Shown here piece after piece: positions 15,182-23,492 of a stretch of 64,000 nucleotides of DNA. The notes beneath the pieces were generated by a model, which saw only the letters and a program-made list of their open reading frames with translations, had not been told where the DNA came from and searched no databases. The stretch is taken from assembly GCA_025454955.1 (NCBI GenBank), contig JALONL010000012.1:62001-126000 (forward strand), read 5' to 3'. A program made the translations under genes and the position numbers. The stretch comes from Bacteroidia bacterium. GTDB lineage: Bacteria > Bacteroidota > Bacteroidia > Palsa-965. Numbering within the stretch: the first letter of the stretch is position 1; every line of letters starts with the position of its first letter.

Positions 15182-16038
15182 ATGCGCCTGTCATTGTAAT
15201 TACCGGAGCCAGTGGCTTTATCGGCAGTGCCGCTGCCGGATTTTTCATGCATTGTGGTTATAGCGTAATCTCAGCAGGCAGAAAACCACACCGAAACGGC
15301 TATACACACTTGCACTTCGACCTCGAAGACGAAACAGCCGCTCCGCTTCAACTGCCAACAGATACAACCATTGTACTTCACGCCGCATTCGTTACTGCAC
15401 AGCAAAATAATCGCGCTTACGAACTGAATGTAAACGGCACCCGCAAATTGCTGGAAGCCGCAAAGCAGGCTGGTGTGCATCAGTTCATATTCCTTTCCAG
15501 CCTCTCTGCCCTGCCCGATGCCGTTTCCATTTACGGCCGTCAGAAATTTGCCTGCGAAAAATTGGTGCTCGAAAATGGCGGCACGGTAGTTCGGCCAGGT
15601 TTAGTCATTGGCAACGGCGGTTTGTTTGCCAGTATGCAAAAACACATTGCCGCCGGAAAACGCATTCCAATTTTCAACGGCGGAAACCAGCCTCTGCAAA
15701 CGGTTTATGTCAGCAACTTACTCATCGCTTTGCATCGAATTATTATACTTGACGTAAAAGGCATCGTAACCATTGCCACTCCCGAAGCCATTACCTACAA
15801 ACATTTTTTCGAACTGGTTGCGACCGACGCAAATACTCATGCAAAATTTATCAATTTGCCCCTCGCTCCGGTAAAACTGCTGCTGCGTATGGCAAGAATG
15901 CTGGGCATTAAACTCCCGGTGAGTGATGATAATCTGGCCGGTTTGCAAAGCATGCGCAAGGTCGAATCGGCGGGCGATTTGGCGAAACTGGGAATGGTGC
16001 TCAAGAATGCAGAAGAAAGTATCAGGCTGTTAAAGTAA
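15178..16038 (+). CDS. NAD-dependent epimerase/dehydratase (extended SDR)
   Basis: 286 residues. The Rossmann motif TGASGFIGS opens the protein, VNGTRKLLEAAKQAGV is the usual extended-SDR segment, FLSSLSAL carries the catalytic serine, and YGRQK provides the YxxxK pair. VVRPGLVIGNGGLF and PLQTVYVSNLLIAL complete an extended SDR of the sugar-epimerase type. Its start codon overlaps the stop of the GMC oxidoreductase (ATGA), which implies translational coupling. The likely substrate is a nucleotide sugar or a similar hydroxylated compound; nothing nearby identifies it. Confidence 0.85.
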   Translation: MNAPVIVITGASGFIGSAAAGFFMHCGYSVISAGRKPHRNGYTHLHFDLEDETAAPLQLPTDTTIVLHAAFVTAQQNNRAYELNVNGTRKLLEAAKQAGVHQFIFLSSLSALPDAVSIYGRQKFACEKLVLENGGTVVRPGLVIGNGGLFASMQKHIAAGKRIPIFNGGNQPLQTVYVSNLLIALHRIIILDVKGIVTIATPEAITYKHFFELVATDANTHAKFINLPLAPVKLLLRMARMLGIKLPVSDDNLAGLQSMRKVESAGDLAKLGMVLKNAEESIRLLK

Positions 16039-16066
16039 ACATGATTACATTTTACTAATTTGCCGT

Positions 16067-16648
16067 ATGCCCGAAACCGCACCACCTTTTCGTGCCCTTG
16101 TTACCGACAGCAGCCAGCACACAGAAATCAGCATTCCCGTAAAAACCAACTGGCCGTTTGTACTGCTTCAGGTTGTTTCCCTTTCTGCAGCCATATTCAG
16201 CGTGTACCTCACCTCATACTTTTTCATTGCCGAAAATAACGCCCCTCCGCAATGGATTGGCGTGCTTTGGGGCCTCATCTGGACAGCCCTTTCACTTATT
16301 CAGTTCAGGTTCCTGCTCTGGATCATTTGGGGTAAAGAATTTATCACTGTCACCTCCACAGAAATTACGCAGGAAAAGAAAGGCTCATTATTTGGTTCGC
16401 GAAAAAAATACCGGCACACATCCAATCAGGATTTCACCACGCATAATGACAGCCGCAGTGCCGATATGAGTTATATTTTTTCGCGCTACCGGAGTTATTC
16501 CAAAACAGCAGGCTGGTTCAGGCTGGGTATTACAGGTTCCATTCACTTCACCCATCAGGGAAAAACAGTAAAAATTGCCGCCGGCATTTCGCAGCACGAG
16601 GCCGAAGCTATTTTGCAACACCTGCGCCAGCGCGGCTTTATCCGTTAG
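16067..16648 (+). CDS. Two-span membrane protein with a PH-like cytoplasmic domain, unknown function
   Basis: 193 residues. Two hydrophobic segments, FVLLQVVSLSAAIFSVYLTSY and WIGVLWGLIWTALSLIQFRF, are followed by a soluble region with alternating beta strands (EFITVTSTEITQEKKGSLFG; RLGITGSIHFTHQGKTVKIAAGI) and a last helix EAEAILQHLRQRGF. Two N-proximal membrane helices plus a strand-rich domain resemble bacterial PH-like (YcxB/DUF304-type) membrane proteins, but this is a shape-based guess. It lies 28 nt after the epimerase, possibly in the same transcript. Its stop codon overlaps the stop of the convergent csaA by two bases. Confidence 0.65.
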   Translation: MPETAPPFRALVTDSSQHTEISIPVKTNWPFVLLQVVSLSAAIFSVYLTSYFFIAENNAPPQWIGVLWGLIWTALSLIQFRFLLWIIWGKEFITVTSTEITQEKKGSLFGSRKKYRHTSNQDFTTHNDSRSADMSYIFSRYRSYSKTAGWFRLGITGSIHFTHQGKTVKIAAGISQHEAEAILQHLRQRGFIR

Positions 16649-16974
16649 GCAATTTTGCTTCCGTTGGGCACATCCCTGTCGGGCCGCAGCAAAATCACAT
16701 CACCATCATCGCCCAAAGCACCCAGCACCAGCACTTCCGACACAAACGGCCCAATTTGCCGGGGTGGGAAATTAACCACGGCTACAATTTGTTTCCCGAT
16801 CAGCATTTCCGGCGAATAGGAAACAGTAAGCTGCGCCGATGATTTTTTTACACCCAGCTCACCGAAATCGATAAGCAGTTTAATGGCCGGTTTGCGGGCC
16901 TCGGGAAATGGTTCGGCGGCGATTATGGTGCCGGTGCGTATGTCGAGCTGTTCGAAATCGTGGAAGGTGGGCAT
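16645..16974 (-). CDS. csaA: CsaA-like tRNA-binding protein/export chaperone
   Basis: The ATG at 16972-16974 gives 109 residues, the normal CsaA length. The frame is open upstream, but only through a dispersed repeat that reads as CHPERSRGG, so the longer start is rejected. The whole protein is one OB-fold tRNA-binding domain: FEQLDIRTGTIIAAEPFPEARKPA, KLLIDFGELGVKKSSAQLT, GKQIVAVVNFPPRQIGPFVSEVLVLG. CsaA binds tRNA and acts as a Sec-related chaperone in some bacteria. It converges on the upstream membrane-protein gene with overlapping stop codons. Confidence 0.92.
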   Translation of the reverse strand: MPTFHDFEQLDIRTGTIIAAEPFPEARKPAIKLLIDFGELGVKKSSAQLTVSYSPEMLIGKQIVAVVNFPPRQIGPFVSEVLVLGALGDDGDVILLRPDRDVPNGSKIA

Positions 16975-16990
16975 AGTACGAAAATACAAA

Positions 16991-17300
16991 ACCCTTGCCC
17001 CCCCTCGACTCCGCTCGGGGTGACATGGGTTTTGCATTTTACCTCGCTGAAGATATTTAATATGGAGATTTTTCGTTTTTCAAAACAGGTTTTGCTTTTG
17101 CATTTCTGAGAGACATCACAATTTAAAACAGCGCAAAATAATTCATCATCAAACAAACACAAAGCATAAAACATACAACACACATAAAACAAAAAGCATA
17201 CAACACACATAAAACAAAAAGCATACAACACACATAAAACAAAAACATCAAAAACAAAAAAGCCCTGTCACCCCGAGCGGAGCCGAGGGGGGAGCAGGGT
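16991..17300. repeat. Composite repeat block flanked by inverted HPERSRG-type palindromes
   Basis: About 40 bp at 16991-17030 recurs as an inverted copy at 17261-17300 with a few mismatches; the shared core is GTCACCCCGAGCGGAG. This is the dispersed repeat that translates spuriously as HPERSRG in many genomes. The 230 bp between the arms is A-rich on the plus strand, has no credible gene and contains a 25-bp tandem repeat. The block separates csaA from the metK terminator. Confidence 0.8.
17172..17246. repeat. Three tandem copies of a 25-bp A-rich repeat
   Basis: The unit starts CATACAACACACATAAAACA and ends AAAAG. Copies begin at 17172, 17197 and 17222, with one mismatch at the end of the last. 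There are no spacers, so this is not a CRISPR. Confidence 0.9.
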
Positions 17301-17336
17301 AAAACAAAAATCGCCACGACAAAAGCCGTGGCGATT
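17301..17336 (-). terminator. Intrinsic terminator of metK
   Basis: Reading the minus strand, AATCGCCACG (17327-17336) pairs perfectly with CGTGGCGATT (17309-17318) and is followed by TTTGTTTT. It ends about 50 nt beyond the metK stop. Confidence 0.85.
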
Positions 17337-17357
17337 CTTTGTATTAAAGTCAATCAC

Positions 17358-18599
17358 TTACTTCACCCCAAACGCCTTCTTAAACGCAGGCACCAGATCA
17401 AGTTTCTCCCAACCAAAAGTATCATACTTCTTACCGTTTACGGTTTTCACACCGGGTGTGCGGCCCATGTGGCCGTAGGCAGCGGTTTCGCCGTAGATCG
17501 GGTTTTTGAGACCGAAGCGTTTTACGATGGCGGCGGGTTTCATATCCACCAGTTTGGCCACTTTGGCGGCAATTTCGCCGTCGCTCATTTTCACTTTCGA
17601 GGTGCCGTAGGTGTTTACGTACAGGCCCACGGGCTCGGCCACGCCAATGGCGTAGGCAACCTGCACAAGGCATTCGTCGGCAATGCCGGCGGCTACCAGG
17701 TTTTTGGCAATGTGGCGTGTGGCGTAGGCTGCAGAGCGATCTACTTTGGAGCTGTCTTTGCCCGAAAATGCGCCGCCGCCGTGTGCGCCACGGCCGCCGT
17801 AGGTGTCCACAATAATTTTACGGCCGGTGAGACCGGTATCGCCGTGCGGGCCGCCGATTACGAATTTGCCGGTGGGATTGATATGGAATTTGATGTCTTT
17901 GCCAAACAGTTTCTGCACACGGGCCGGAAGCAGTTTTTTCACGCGGGGCACCAGTACATTGATAATGTCTTTGCGAATCTGGTCGAGCATTTTCTTGTCG
18001 TTGCCAAACTCGTCGTGCTGGGTGCTTACCACAATGGTATCAATGCGCAGCGGGGTGCCGTTGTCGTCGTACTCAATGGTAACCTGCGACTTGGCATCCG
18101 GGCGGAGATACTTCATGGTTTTGCCTTCGCGGCGAATTTTGGCCAGCTCGCGCAGGAGCATGTGCGAAAGTTCGAGCGGAAGGGGCATCAGGTTGTCGGT
18201 TTCGCGGCAGGCAAAACCAAACATCATTCCCTGATCGCCGGCGCCCTGTTCGGCTTCCTTGCCACGATCTACGCCCTGGTTAATGTCTGACGACTGTTCG
18301 TGCAGGGCATTGAGAATGCCACAGGAAATGGCGTCGAACTGATATTCAGATTTGGTGTAACCGATACGGCGAATCACATCGCGCGCAATTTCCTGCACAT
18401 CCACTTTGCCTTTGGCTTCGGGCGTGGTTTTGATTTCGCCGCCAATTACTACGAGGCCGGTGGTTACAAAGGTTTCGCAAGCCACTTTGGCATTGGGATC
18501 GTGTGTCAGAAATGCATCGATAATGGCATCTGAGATCTGATCGGCCACCTTATCGGGGTGACCTTCCGAAACTGACTCGGAAGTGAAGAGATAAGACAT
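17358..18599 (-). CDS. metK: S-adenosylmethionine synthetase
   Basis: 413 residues, full length. MetK makes S-adenosylmethionine from methionine and ATP in the cytoplasm. Signatures visible are [15 protein letters not shown] near the N-terminus (ATP/Mg site), [12 protein letters not shown] (family signature 1) and [19 protein letters not shown] (signature 2, phosphate-binding loop), ending in a complete C-terminal domain. It is a single gene with its own terminator. I looked in the 80 bp upstream and saw no SAM riboswitch. SAM from this enzyme also feeds the cyclopropane-fatty-acid synthase encoded at 39884-41125. Confidence 0.98.
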   Translation of the reverse strand: MSYLFTSESVSEGHPDKVADQISDAIIDAFLTHDPNAKVACETFVTTGLVVIGGEIKTTPEAKGKVDVQEIARDVIRRIGYTKSEYQFDAISCGILNALHEQSSDINQGVDRGKEAEQGAGDQGMMFGFACRETDNLMPLPLELSHMLLRELAKIRREGKTMKYLRPDAKSQVTIEYDDNGTPLRIDTIVVSTQHDEFGNDKKMLDQIRKDIINVLVPRVKKLLPARVQKLFGKDIKFHINPTGKFVIGGPHGDTGLTGRKIIVDTYGGRGAHGGGAFSGKDSSKVDRSAAYATRHIAKNLVAAGIADECLVQVAYAIGVAEPVGLYVNTYGTSKVKMSDGEIAAKVAKLVDMKPAAIVKRFGLKNPIYGETAAYGHMGRTPGVKTVNGKKYDTFGWEKLDLVPAFKKAFGVK

Positions 18600-18679
18600 T
18601 GATAGATACGGATTTGAATTGGAGCGCTAAAGTACAATTTTTTAACGTTCCTGCTATCTGTATCTGCACAATCTCAGTT

Positions 18680-19138
18680 CTAAAGCCGTCGCATCCGGAG
18701 TTTATGGAACATCGGGGTATTGCCCGATAATGCTGAAATGGTATCAGGCAACATATTGAGCGGCATGTTGTAATTATCGTACCGGAAATTGCCATAGGCA
18801 GGAAACGTCACCTGAAAGATGAGATGATTCTGGCTCATGGTTGGCGAAAATGCGATATAGGATAAGGTATCTCCCCTAAATTTCACCTTATCCACAGTGA
18901 GAAAAAACAAGGTGTCCTGAAGCGTATAAACAGGCGAAAAAGCCGAATCGCCGGAAAGTGAATCGGATGCCTGATCGAGAAGATATTCCTCGCCCGCCCA
19001 GTTTCGCGAGGTGGTTGAACTTCCAGCCGATCCGCTGCCCGTATTGTTTGTTGAAGGATCGGGGGGGTCTTCCTGCCTGCATCCTGCAAGGGCTGCAAAA
19101 CAGAAAATCAAAACTGAATACCTGAAATAATTGTACAT
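18680..19138 (-). CDS. Small lipoprotein of unknown function
   Basis: 152 residues with a lipoprotein signal peptide (MYNYFRYSVLIFCFAALAGC; lipobox LAGC, lipidated Cys20). A Ser/Thr/Gly-rich linker (STNNTGSGSAGSSTT) follows, then a beta-rich domain. I recognise no domain. It lies upstream of metK on the same strand, separated from it by 80 nt, and is divergent from the FKBP-like gene. Confidence 0.75.
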   Translation of the reverse strand: MYNYFRYSVLIFCFAALAGCRQEDPPDPSTNNTGSGSAGSSTTSRNWAGEEYLLDQASDSLSGDSAFSPVYTLQDTLFFLTVDKVKFRGDTLSYIAFSPTMSQNHLIFQVTFPAYGNFRYDNYNMPLNMLPDTISALSGNTPMFHKLRMRRL

Positions 19139-19258
19139 AGACGTGCTTTTTTTGTATTTACAATAATTAATTTACAACCATTACAGCACAATCGGATCTG
19201 CAGTCAGAATATTTTCTAGCTTATTTCCCTGATTTCAAACTATTCCTGACTTTTGTAA

Positions 19259-20059
19259 ATGATGAAAAAAGCGACGCTTATCATTTTGATTCTGTGCTCA
19301 TTTTGTTATTCGTTTGCCTCGGCCAAAGCACCCCGCTGGAAAATGAACACGCCCCAAACTTCCCCGTCCGGTATTCGTTATTCGCTTATCAAACCCGGAA
19401 AAGGAACTCTCCCCGGCGACAGCAATATTGCCATAATAGACTATTGCCAATACAACCAAAGCCGCCAGCAGGTTACCCAAAGCAGCCTCAGACAATATCG
19501 CAAAGGCTATCATGTGGAACTCTGTGAAAAACAAATCGATCCCGGTTTCCGCAATGCCATAAAACTCCTGCGCAAAGGCGGCAAAGGCTTTTTCAGCTGG
19601 CGCAGCCCCAAAGGCGATTCTGTGCATTACTACATAAGGCTGCGCCAAATAGCACCTCCGCCAAACTACGCCGGCTTTTTCATCGACAATGCCCCCGACA
19701 CCGTTCCCATTCGCATAGATGATCCCGAAAAAGAAAACTTCGGCGATTCCACAATTCTCATTGTCACGCTGGCCGAACTGCCCGCCCTGCTGCCCGGCTG
19801 CGACAGCGCGCACAAAGAAATGTACGTAATGCTGAAATTCACCGAACGGTATTTCGACAACGGCGTAAAATACCGCGATGTACTGGTGGCCGTGCCCTGC
19901 GTAAATACGTTTGAAAAAGGATTTTTTGAACCGGGCAAACGCTACATCGTCACGGCGCTGAAATGGCACACGAGCGATGAGGTGTTCCGCGAAGTGACAG
20001 ACAGTTATCAGTCAGTAAACACCAAGCGTTACCGCTGTTTACGCATCAGAAAAGCGTAG
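19259..20059 (+). CDS. Exported protein with a degenerate FKBP-like domain
   Basis: 266 residues with a signal peptide (MMKKATLIILILCSFCYSFASA). The segment SGIRYSLIKPGKGTLPGDSNIAIIDYC, then IDPGFRNAIKLLRKGGKGFFSW, follows the layout of FKBP-type peptidyl-prolyl isomerases: a 'G-T-P-GD' strand, a central loop, and the IPG-helix-G sequence. Several active-site aromatic residues are not at the expected places, so isomerase activity is doubtful. A second region (about 150-260) with AELPALLPGCDSAHKEMYVMLKF has no family I know. FKBP-like lipoproteins with similar degeneracy occur among gliding/T9SS accessory proteins. This gene is followed, convergently, by gldA after 4 nt, but no functional link is shown. 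Confidence 0.55.
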   Translation: MMKKATLIILILCSFCYSFASAKAPRWKMNTPQTSPSGIRYSLIKPGKGTLPGDSNIAIIDYCQYNQSRQQVTQSSLRQYRKGYHVELCEKQIDPGFRNAIKLLRKGGKGFFSWRSPKGDSVHYYIRLRQIAPPPNYAGFFIDNAPDTVPIRIDDPEKENFGDSTILIVTLAELPALLPGCDSAHKEMYVMLKFTERYFDNGVKYRDVLVAVPCVNTFEKGFFEPGKRYIVTALKWHTSDEVFREVTDSYQSVNTKRYRCLRIRKA

Positions 20060-20063
20060 GGAA

Positions 20064-20981
20064 TTACTTTTTCTTTTTCCCGGTCAGTTCCTTAAACACA
20101 TCTTCAATCTTCCGCTCTTCGCGCTGCATTTCGAGCACGGTGAGTTTGTTGTCAACCGCAAAACGGAAAAGATCGGGGCGTATGTCTTTGTCGGCGGCGG
20201 TAATAATTTGCCAGGTGTTTCCGCGCAGTTGTTCCACTTCTTCCACTCCGGGCAGGCGTTTCAGATCGTGGCGGTTTGGTTCTTTGTCGAACTCCACCAG
20301 CACCACCATGCGGTTCTGGTTGTTTTGCTGGAGGATGGAAGTTTCGTCGTTGGCCACAATGCGGCCCTGATTGATAATGATAACGCGGTTGCACAGTGCT
20401 TCCACTTCCTGCATGATGTGGGTGGAAAGCATTACCGTTTTTTGCTGTCCGATGCGGCGTATGAGTTCGCGTATTTCGGCAAGCTGGTTGGGATCGAGAC
20501 CCGTGGTGGGCTCGTCGAGAATAAGCACGGCCGGGTCGTGTATGAGCGCCTGTGCAAGGCCCACACGCTGGCGGTAACCTTTAGAAAGCATACCAATGCG
20601 CTTGTGCTGCTCAATTTCGAGACCGGTAAGCTGCACCATTTCATCTACCCGCTGCTTTTTATTGGGCAGTTTGTGAATACCGGCAATAAATTCGAGGTAT
20701 TCTTTTACATACATATCAAGATAAAGCGGGTTATGTTCGGGCAGATAACCCACATACCGCCGCACGTCGATAGATTGCGAGGCCACATCGAAACCGTTTA
20801 CCGAAGCCTGTCCGGCATCCTGCGGAATAAAGCAGGTGAGTATTTTCATCATGGTGGATTTACCGGCACCGTTTGGTCCGAGAAAGCCCACAATTTCACC
20901 CGTTTTTACTTCAAACGAAACATTGTCAAGCGCACGCTGTTTGCCGTAGAGCTTGGAGATATATTCAACTTTTATCGACAC
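20064..20981 (-). CDS. gldA: GldA-like ABC transporter ATP-binding protein
   Basis: 305 residues from a GTG start at 20979-20981 (MSIKVEYISKLYGKQRAL), which matches the usual GldA N-terminus. A TTG at 21006-21008 would add nine residues. Walker A is GPNGAGKST, the signature is LSKGYRQRVGLAQAL, Walker B is AVLILDEPTTGLD and the H-loop is STHIM. The segment GYLPEHNPLYLDMYVKEYLEFIAGI is typical of GldA. GldA is the ATPase partner of the membrane proteins GldF and GldG. These are linked to gliding in Flavobacterium, though not strictly required in all gliders. No gldF or gldG lies in the window, so the partner cannot be named with certainty; homologous multidrug-type ATPases are the alternative. 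Confidence 0.85.
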   Translation of the reverse strand: MSIKVEYISKLYGKQRALDNVSFEVKTGEIVGFLGPNGAGKSTMMKILTCFIPQDAGQASVNGFDVASQSIDVRRYVGYLPEHNPLYLDMYVKEYLEFIAGIHKLPNKKQRVDEMVQLTGLEIEQHKRIGMLSKGYRQRVGLAQALIHDPAVLILDEPTTGLDPNQLAEIRELIRRIGQQKTVMLSTHIMQEVEALCNRVIIINQGRIVANDETSILQQNNQNRMVVLVEFDKEPNRHDLKRLPGVEEVEQLRGNTWQIITAADKDIRPDLFRFAVDNKLTVLEMQREERKIEDVFKELTGKKKK

Positions 20982-21128
20982 AGGCTGATGAAATGAATTA
21001 GATGTCAAAAGTAAGAAATCAACGCGGTTTTAGGGAAAGTATTGCTGCGTGGTTCCGTAAATGCACGATGCCTGCTCCGGCAGGGCGGAAACAGGCATCG
21101 CAACAGGGGATGCAAAAAAAACGGTTGC

Positions 21129-21602
21129 TCAGCTCACGGCCGCATATTCGGCGGCCTGGCGTTCGCACTGGTAATAGCTTATGAGTTTGCGGCATTTTAC
21201 AAATACCTGCCTGTACATGGGCTCGCCGGTGTGGCTTTGTCCGGTGTAGAGTTTGCGGTATTGCCATATTTCTACCGGGAAACTGAGTTTTCGGTAGAAA
21301 CGGTTTTCGCATTCGTTCACTTCATCGGCCGCCAGCGGTACCATAAACTCGTAGCCGCCGTAGGCAAACTGCAGTTTTTCGGCCACGGTGGAGCTGCGGA
21401 TTAGTCCGGTAACGATTTGCTCAAGCCCTTTGAGGCGCTCGGTCTTGCATACAAAAAGCAAATACTCGAGACTGAAATCGGCAGCCTCGGGAGTAACGGC
21501 CAGAAGGCCCTGTGGGAGTTGACCGTCAATCACAAGATCAACAGGTTCGGCAAAGCGTTTCTTTCTCAGAAAGGCTGCCAGGTGACGTTCGGCAGGAATC
21601 AT
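21129..21602 (-). CDS. Hypothetical protein, unknown function
   Basis: The ATG at 21600-21602 gives 157 residues. This start is chosen because it leaves 53 nt to the divergent rsgA start, whereas the longer frame would overlap it. The protein is soluble, mixed alpha/beta, with no signal peptide or membrane helix. Visible features are MIPAERHLAAFLRKKRF at the start and EVNECENRFYRKLSF in the middle, and it ends rich in Tyr, Cys and Arg. I do not recognise a family. The divergent arrangement suggests shared regulatory sequence with rsgA but nothing more. Confidence 0.6.
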   Translation of the reverse strand: MIPAERHLAAFLRKKRFAEPVDLVIDGQLPQGLLAVTPEAADFSLEYLLFVCKTERLKGLEQIVTGLIRSSTVAEKLQFAYGGYEFMVPLAADEVNECENRFYRKLSFPVEIWQYRKLYTGQSHTGEPMYRQVFVKCRKLISYYQCERQAAEYAAVS

Positions 21603-21655
21603 GGCAAAATGTGTAAGGGTATATGCTGTGTTTATTGTGTAGTTTCGTAGCCGGT

Positions 21656-22597
21656 ATGATGAGTTCAACGGCAGGAACAGTAATTAAATCGACCGGAAGC
21701 TGGTATCTGGTGTATCTCGACAGCGGCCTGAGTGTGGAATGCCGCATGAAGGGACAGTTGCGCATAAAAGGGCTGAACACCAAAAACACCAATCCGCTTG
21801 CCGTGGGCGACCGTGTGGACGTGCAGCTCGAACGCAGCGGCGATTATGTAATATCGCGGTTGTACGACCGGCGCAATTACATCATAAGGCGCAGTACCAA
21901 GCTCTCCAAGCAAACTCATATTATAGCGGCCAATATCGACAGGGCTTATGTGATGGCCACACTAATTGAGCCGCGCACATCAACCGGATTTATCGACCGG
22001 TTTCTGGTCACTGCCGAGGCTTATTCGATTCCGGCCTCGCTCATTTTCAACAAGCGCGATTTGCTTGACGAGGAGCTTTGCGAGTATGTGGAAGCACTCA
22101 TGCAGCTTTACCGCGGGCTGGGTTACCCCTGCTGGTTTATTTCGGCCACCGACGAAAAGCAGGTGAACGAACTGCGGCAGGAAATGAGCACACAGGTAAG
22201 CCTCATTGCCGGGCATTCGGGCGTGGGCAAAAGCACACTCATTAATGCACTGCGTCCCGATCTTGATTTGCGCACCGGCAAACTCTCCGAAGCGCACAGC
22301 AAAGGCATGCACACCACCACATTTGCCGAAATGCACCGCCTGGGCGATGGCTGGATTGTGGACACACCCGGCATCAAGGAATTTGGCATTGTGGATCTGG
22401 AGCGGGCCGAACTTTCTCATTTCTTCCCCGAAATGCGCGAACGTTTCGGCCAATGCCGTTTTAACAACTGCCTCCATTTAAACGAACCCGGCTGTGCCGT
22501 GCGCGATGCCGTGGAAAACAGCGAAATTGCCCTTACCCGCTACGAGTGCTACCTGGCCATTATAAACGGCGATGAACTCGAAAAGGAATATGACTAA
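21656..22597 (+). CDS. rsgA: Ribosome small-subunit-dependent GTPase A
   Basis: 313 residues. It has an N-terminal OB domain (about 1-75) and a circularly permuted GTPase domain in which the NKRD motif (G4) comes before the P-loop GHSGVGKST (G1) and DTPG (G3), as RsgA requires. It ends with a zinc-finger domain carrying Cys and His in CRFNNCLHLNEPGC. RsgA helps the late maturation of the 30S ribosomal subunit. Two ATGs one codon apart (21656, 21659) are possible starts; the longer frame to 21623 adds residues the family does not have. Confidence 0.96.
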   Translation: MMSSTAGTVIKSTGSWYLVYLDSGLSVECRMKGQLRIKGLNTKNTNPLAVGDRVDVQLERSGDYVISRLYDRRNYIIRRSTKLSKQTHIIAANIDRAYVMATLIEPRTSTGFIDRFLVTAEAYSIPASLIFNKRDLLDEELCEYVEALMQLYRGLGYPCWFISATDEKQVNELRQEMSTQVSLIAGHSGVGKSTLINALRPDLDLRTGKLSEAHSKGMHTTTFAEMHRLGDGWIVDTPGIKEFGIVDLERAELSHFFPEMRERFGQCRFNNCLHLNEPGCAVRDAVENSEIALTRYECYLAIINGDELEKEYD

Positions 22598-22609
22598 ACA
22601 AAGAACGTA

Positions 22610-22648
22610 AAAACTGAAAAAGCCGGCCGGTGCTCAACGCCGGCCGGC
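22610..22648 (-). terminator. Terminator of the small lipoprotein gene
   Basis: The stem is GCCGGCCGG (22640-22648 read on minus) with its complement at 22622-22630, followed on the minus strand by CTTTTTCAGTTTTT. It lies just past the stop at 22656 and also separates the convergent rsgA. Confidence 0.8.
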
Positions 22649-22655
22649 CACGCAA

Positions 22656-23015
22656 TCAGGGCATCCGGCAAACGGCCCAGTCATTTCCGTCTGTCCAGAC
22701 TTTTACCCCGTTGTTAATTTGAATGGTGGTAGGCGCTGCACCACCCGATTTGGGCACGAAATTGATGCAGTTGCAGCCAAAGGTCATGTTGTAGGCTGCC
22801 TGCGAAAAACGAAACTGATCGCGCGAATCGCCCACTTTTGATTTATGACTCACGATCGTATCGCAAGGTTCGGGTTCGTGATGTACAATAATTACATCGG
22901 AAAGATCGGTGGTGCCGATAATTTCATACACTACGGCTTCTTTATCCGACGAACAGGAGCTAACGCCGATGAGCAGCAGCAGAAATGCTGAAAGACTGAG
23001 AAAGAGGTTTTTCAT
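22656..23015 (-). CDS. Small lipoprotein of unknown function
   Basis: 119 residues with a lipoprotein signal peptide (MKNLFLSLSAFLLLLIGVSSC; lipidated Cys21). The mature part contains an acidic segment with EPEPCDTI and a NMTFGCNCINF cluster whose three nearby cysteines could form disulfides or bind a metal. No family is recognised. It is convergent with rsgA and has its own terminator. Confidence 0.7.
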   Translation of the reverse strand: MKNLFLSLSAFLLLLIGVSSCSSDKEAVVYEIIGTTDLSDVIIVHHEPEPCDTIVSHKSKVGDSRDQFRFSQAAYNMTFGCNCINFVPKSGGAAPTTIQINNGVKVWTDGNDWAVCRMP

Positions 23016-23184
23016 TGTTGTTTCTGGTATTAAGGTTTGACTGGTTGATGAACGGGTGAAGAATTTTCTTTCGGAAGTGTGTTGAGTCTTTGTGGTTTCC
23101 GGTTTTTACCGGACAAAGCAAAACAAAATTCCCTGAAAATTTCTGGCGAATTTATTGCCGCGATGAGCTTCACGGCCGCCGGTA

Positions 23185-23334
23185 TCAGGCTACAGGCGAA
23201 AGCAGAATAAATTCTACACTGTAAACCGCATCCGTTTTATCGTTGCGTCGCTTGCGGAGCCGGGCTTTGGGCTCGCGCACCGATAAGGTATGCCTGGGGC
23301 GGGAATTTTCGGGGGTAACAGATGTGGTTTTCAT
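23185..23334 (-). CDS. Possible small basic peptide, 49 residues
   Basis: An ATG at 23332-23334 opens a 49-codon frame starting MKTTSVTPENSRPRH. It has a very basic middle (REPKARLRKRRNDK) and a hydrophobic end (YSVEFILLSPVA), stop TGA at 23185-23187. It is the only plausible coding sequence in the 477-bp gap 23016-23492. Nothing else supports it: no recognisable family and no clear promoter. Confidence 0.3.
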   Translation of the reverse strand: MKTTSVTPENSRPRHTLSVREPKARLRKRRNDKTDAVYSVEFILLSPVA

Positions 23335-23399
23335 GGCTTTGGGTATTATGCTGTGGCTAAAGTATCGGGATGGGGGATGCAGGGGAAACCAATCTTAAT

Positions 23400-23458
23400 T
23401 TTAAATCAGGTTTCTAAAATTGACTTCAAACTATCAAAACCTCTTTTAAATTAGGTTT
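23400..23458. repeat. Imperfect 14-bp direct repeat upstream of the helical protein gene
   Basis: TTTAAATCAGGTTT (23400-23413) and TTTAAATTAGGTTT (23445-23458) differ at one base and are spaced 45 bp. The second also forms an inverted repeat with AAAACCT at 23436-23442. They lie just upstream of the ATG at 23493 and could be regulator sites; this is only suggestive. Confidence 0.4.
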
Positions 23459-23492
23459 TAAATGTTTATCATTATCCTATAAATCAGACTTC

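Noticed and set aside
16975-17037. Longer csaA start adding CHPERSRGG residues
   Set aside because: Those residues are the translation of a dispersed nucleotide repeat; the tRNA-binding domain begins normally at the downstream ATG (16972-16974).
17172-17246. Possible CRISPR-like array
   Set aside because: The 25-bp units are directly abutting with no spacers and no cas genes nearby; it is a plain tandem repeat.
17328-18290. 320-codon open frame antisense to metK
   Set aside because: It lies wholly opposite a certain housekeeping gene, and its composition is the mirror of metK codon usage; no domain is visible.
18600-18680. SAM riboswitch before metK
   Set aside because: I found no SAM-I or SAM-II-like conserved helices in the short leader; the sequence is A+T-rich and featureless.
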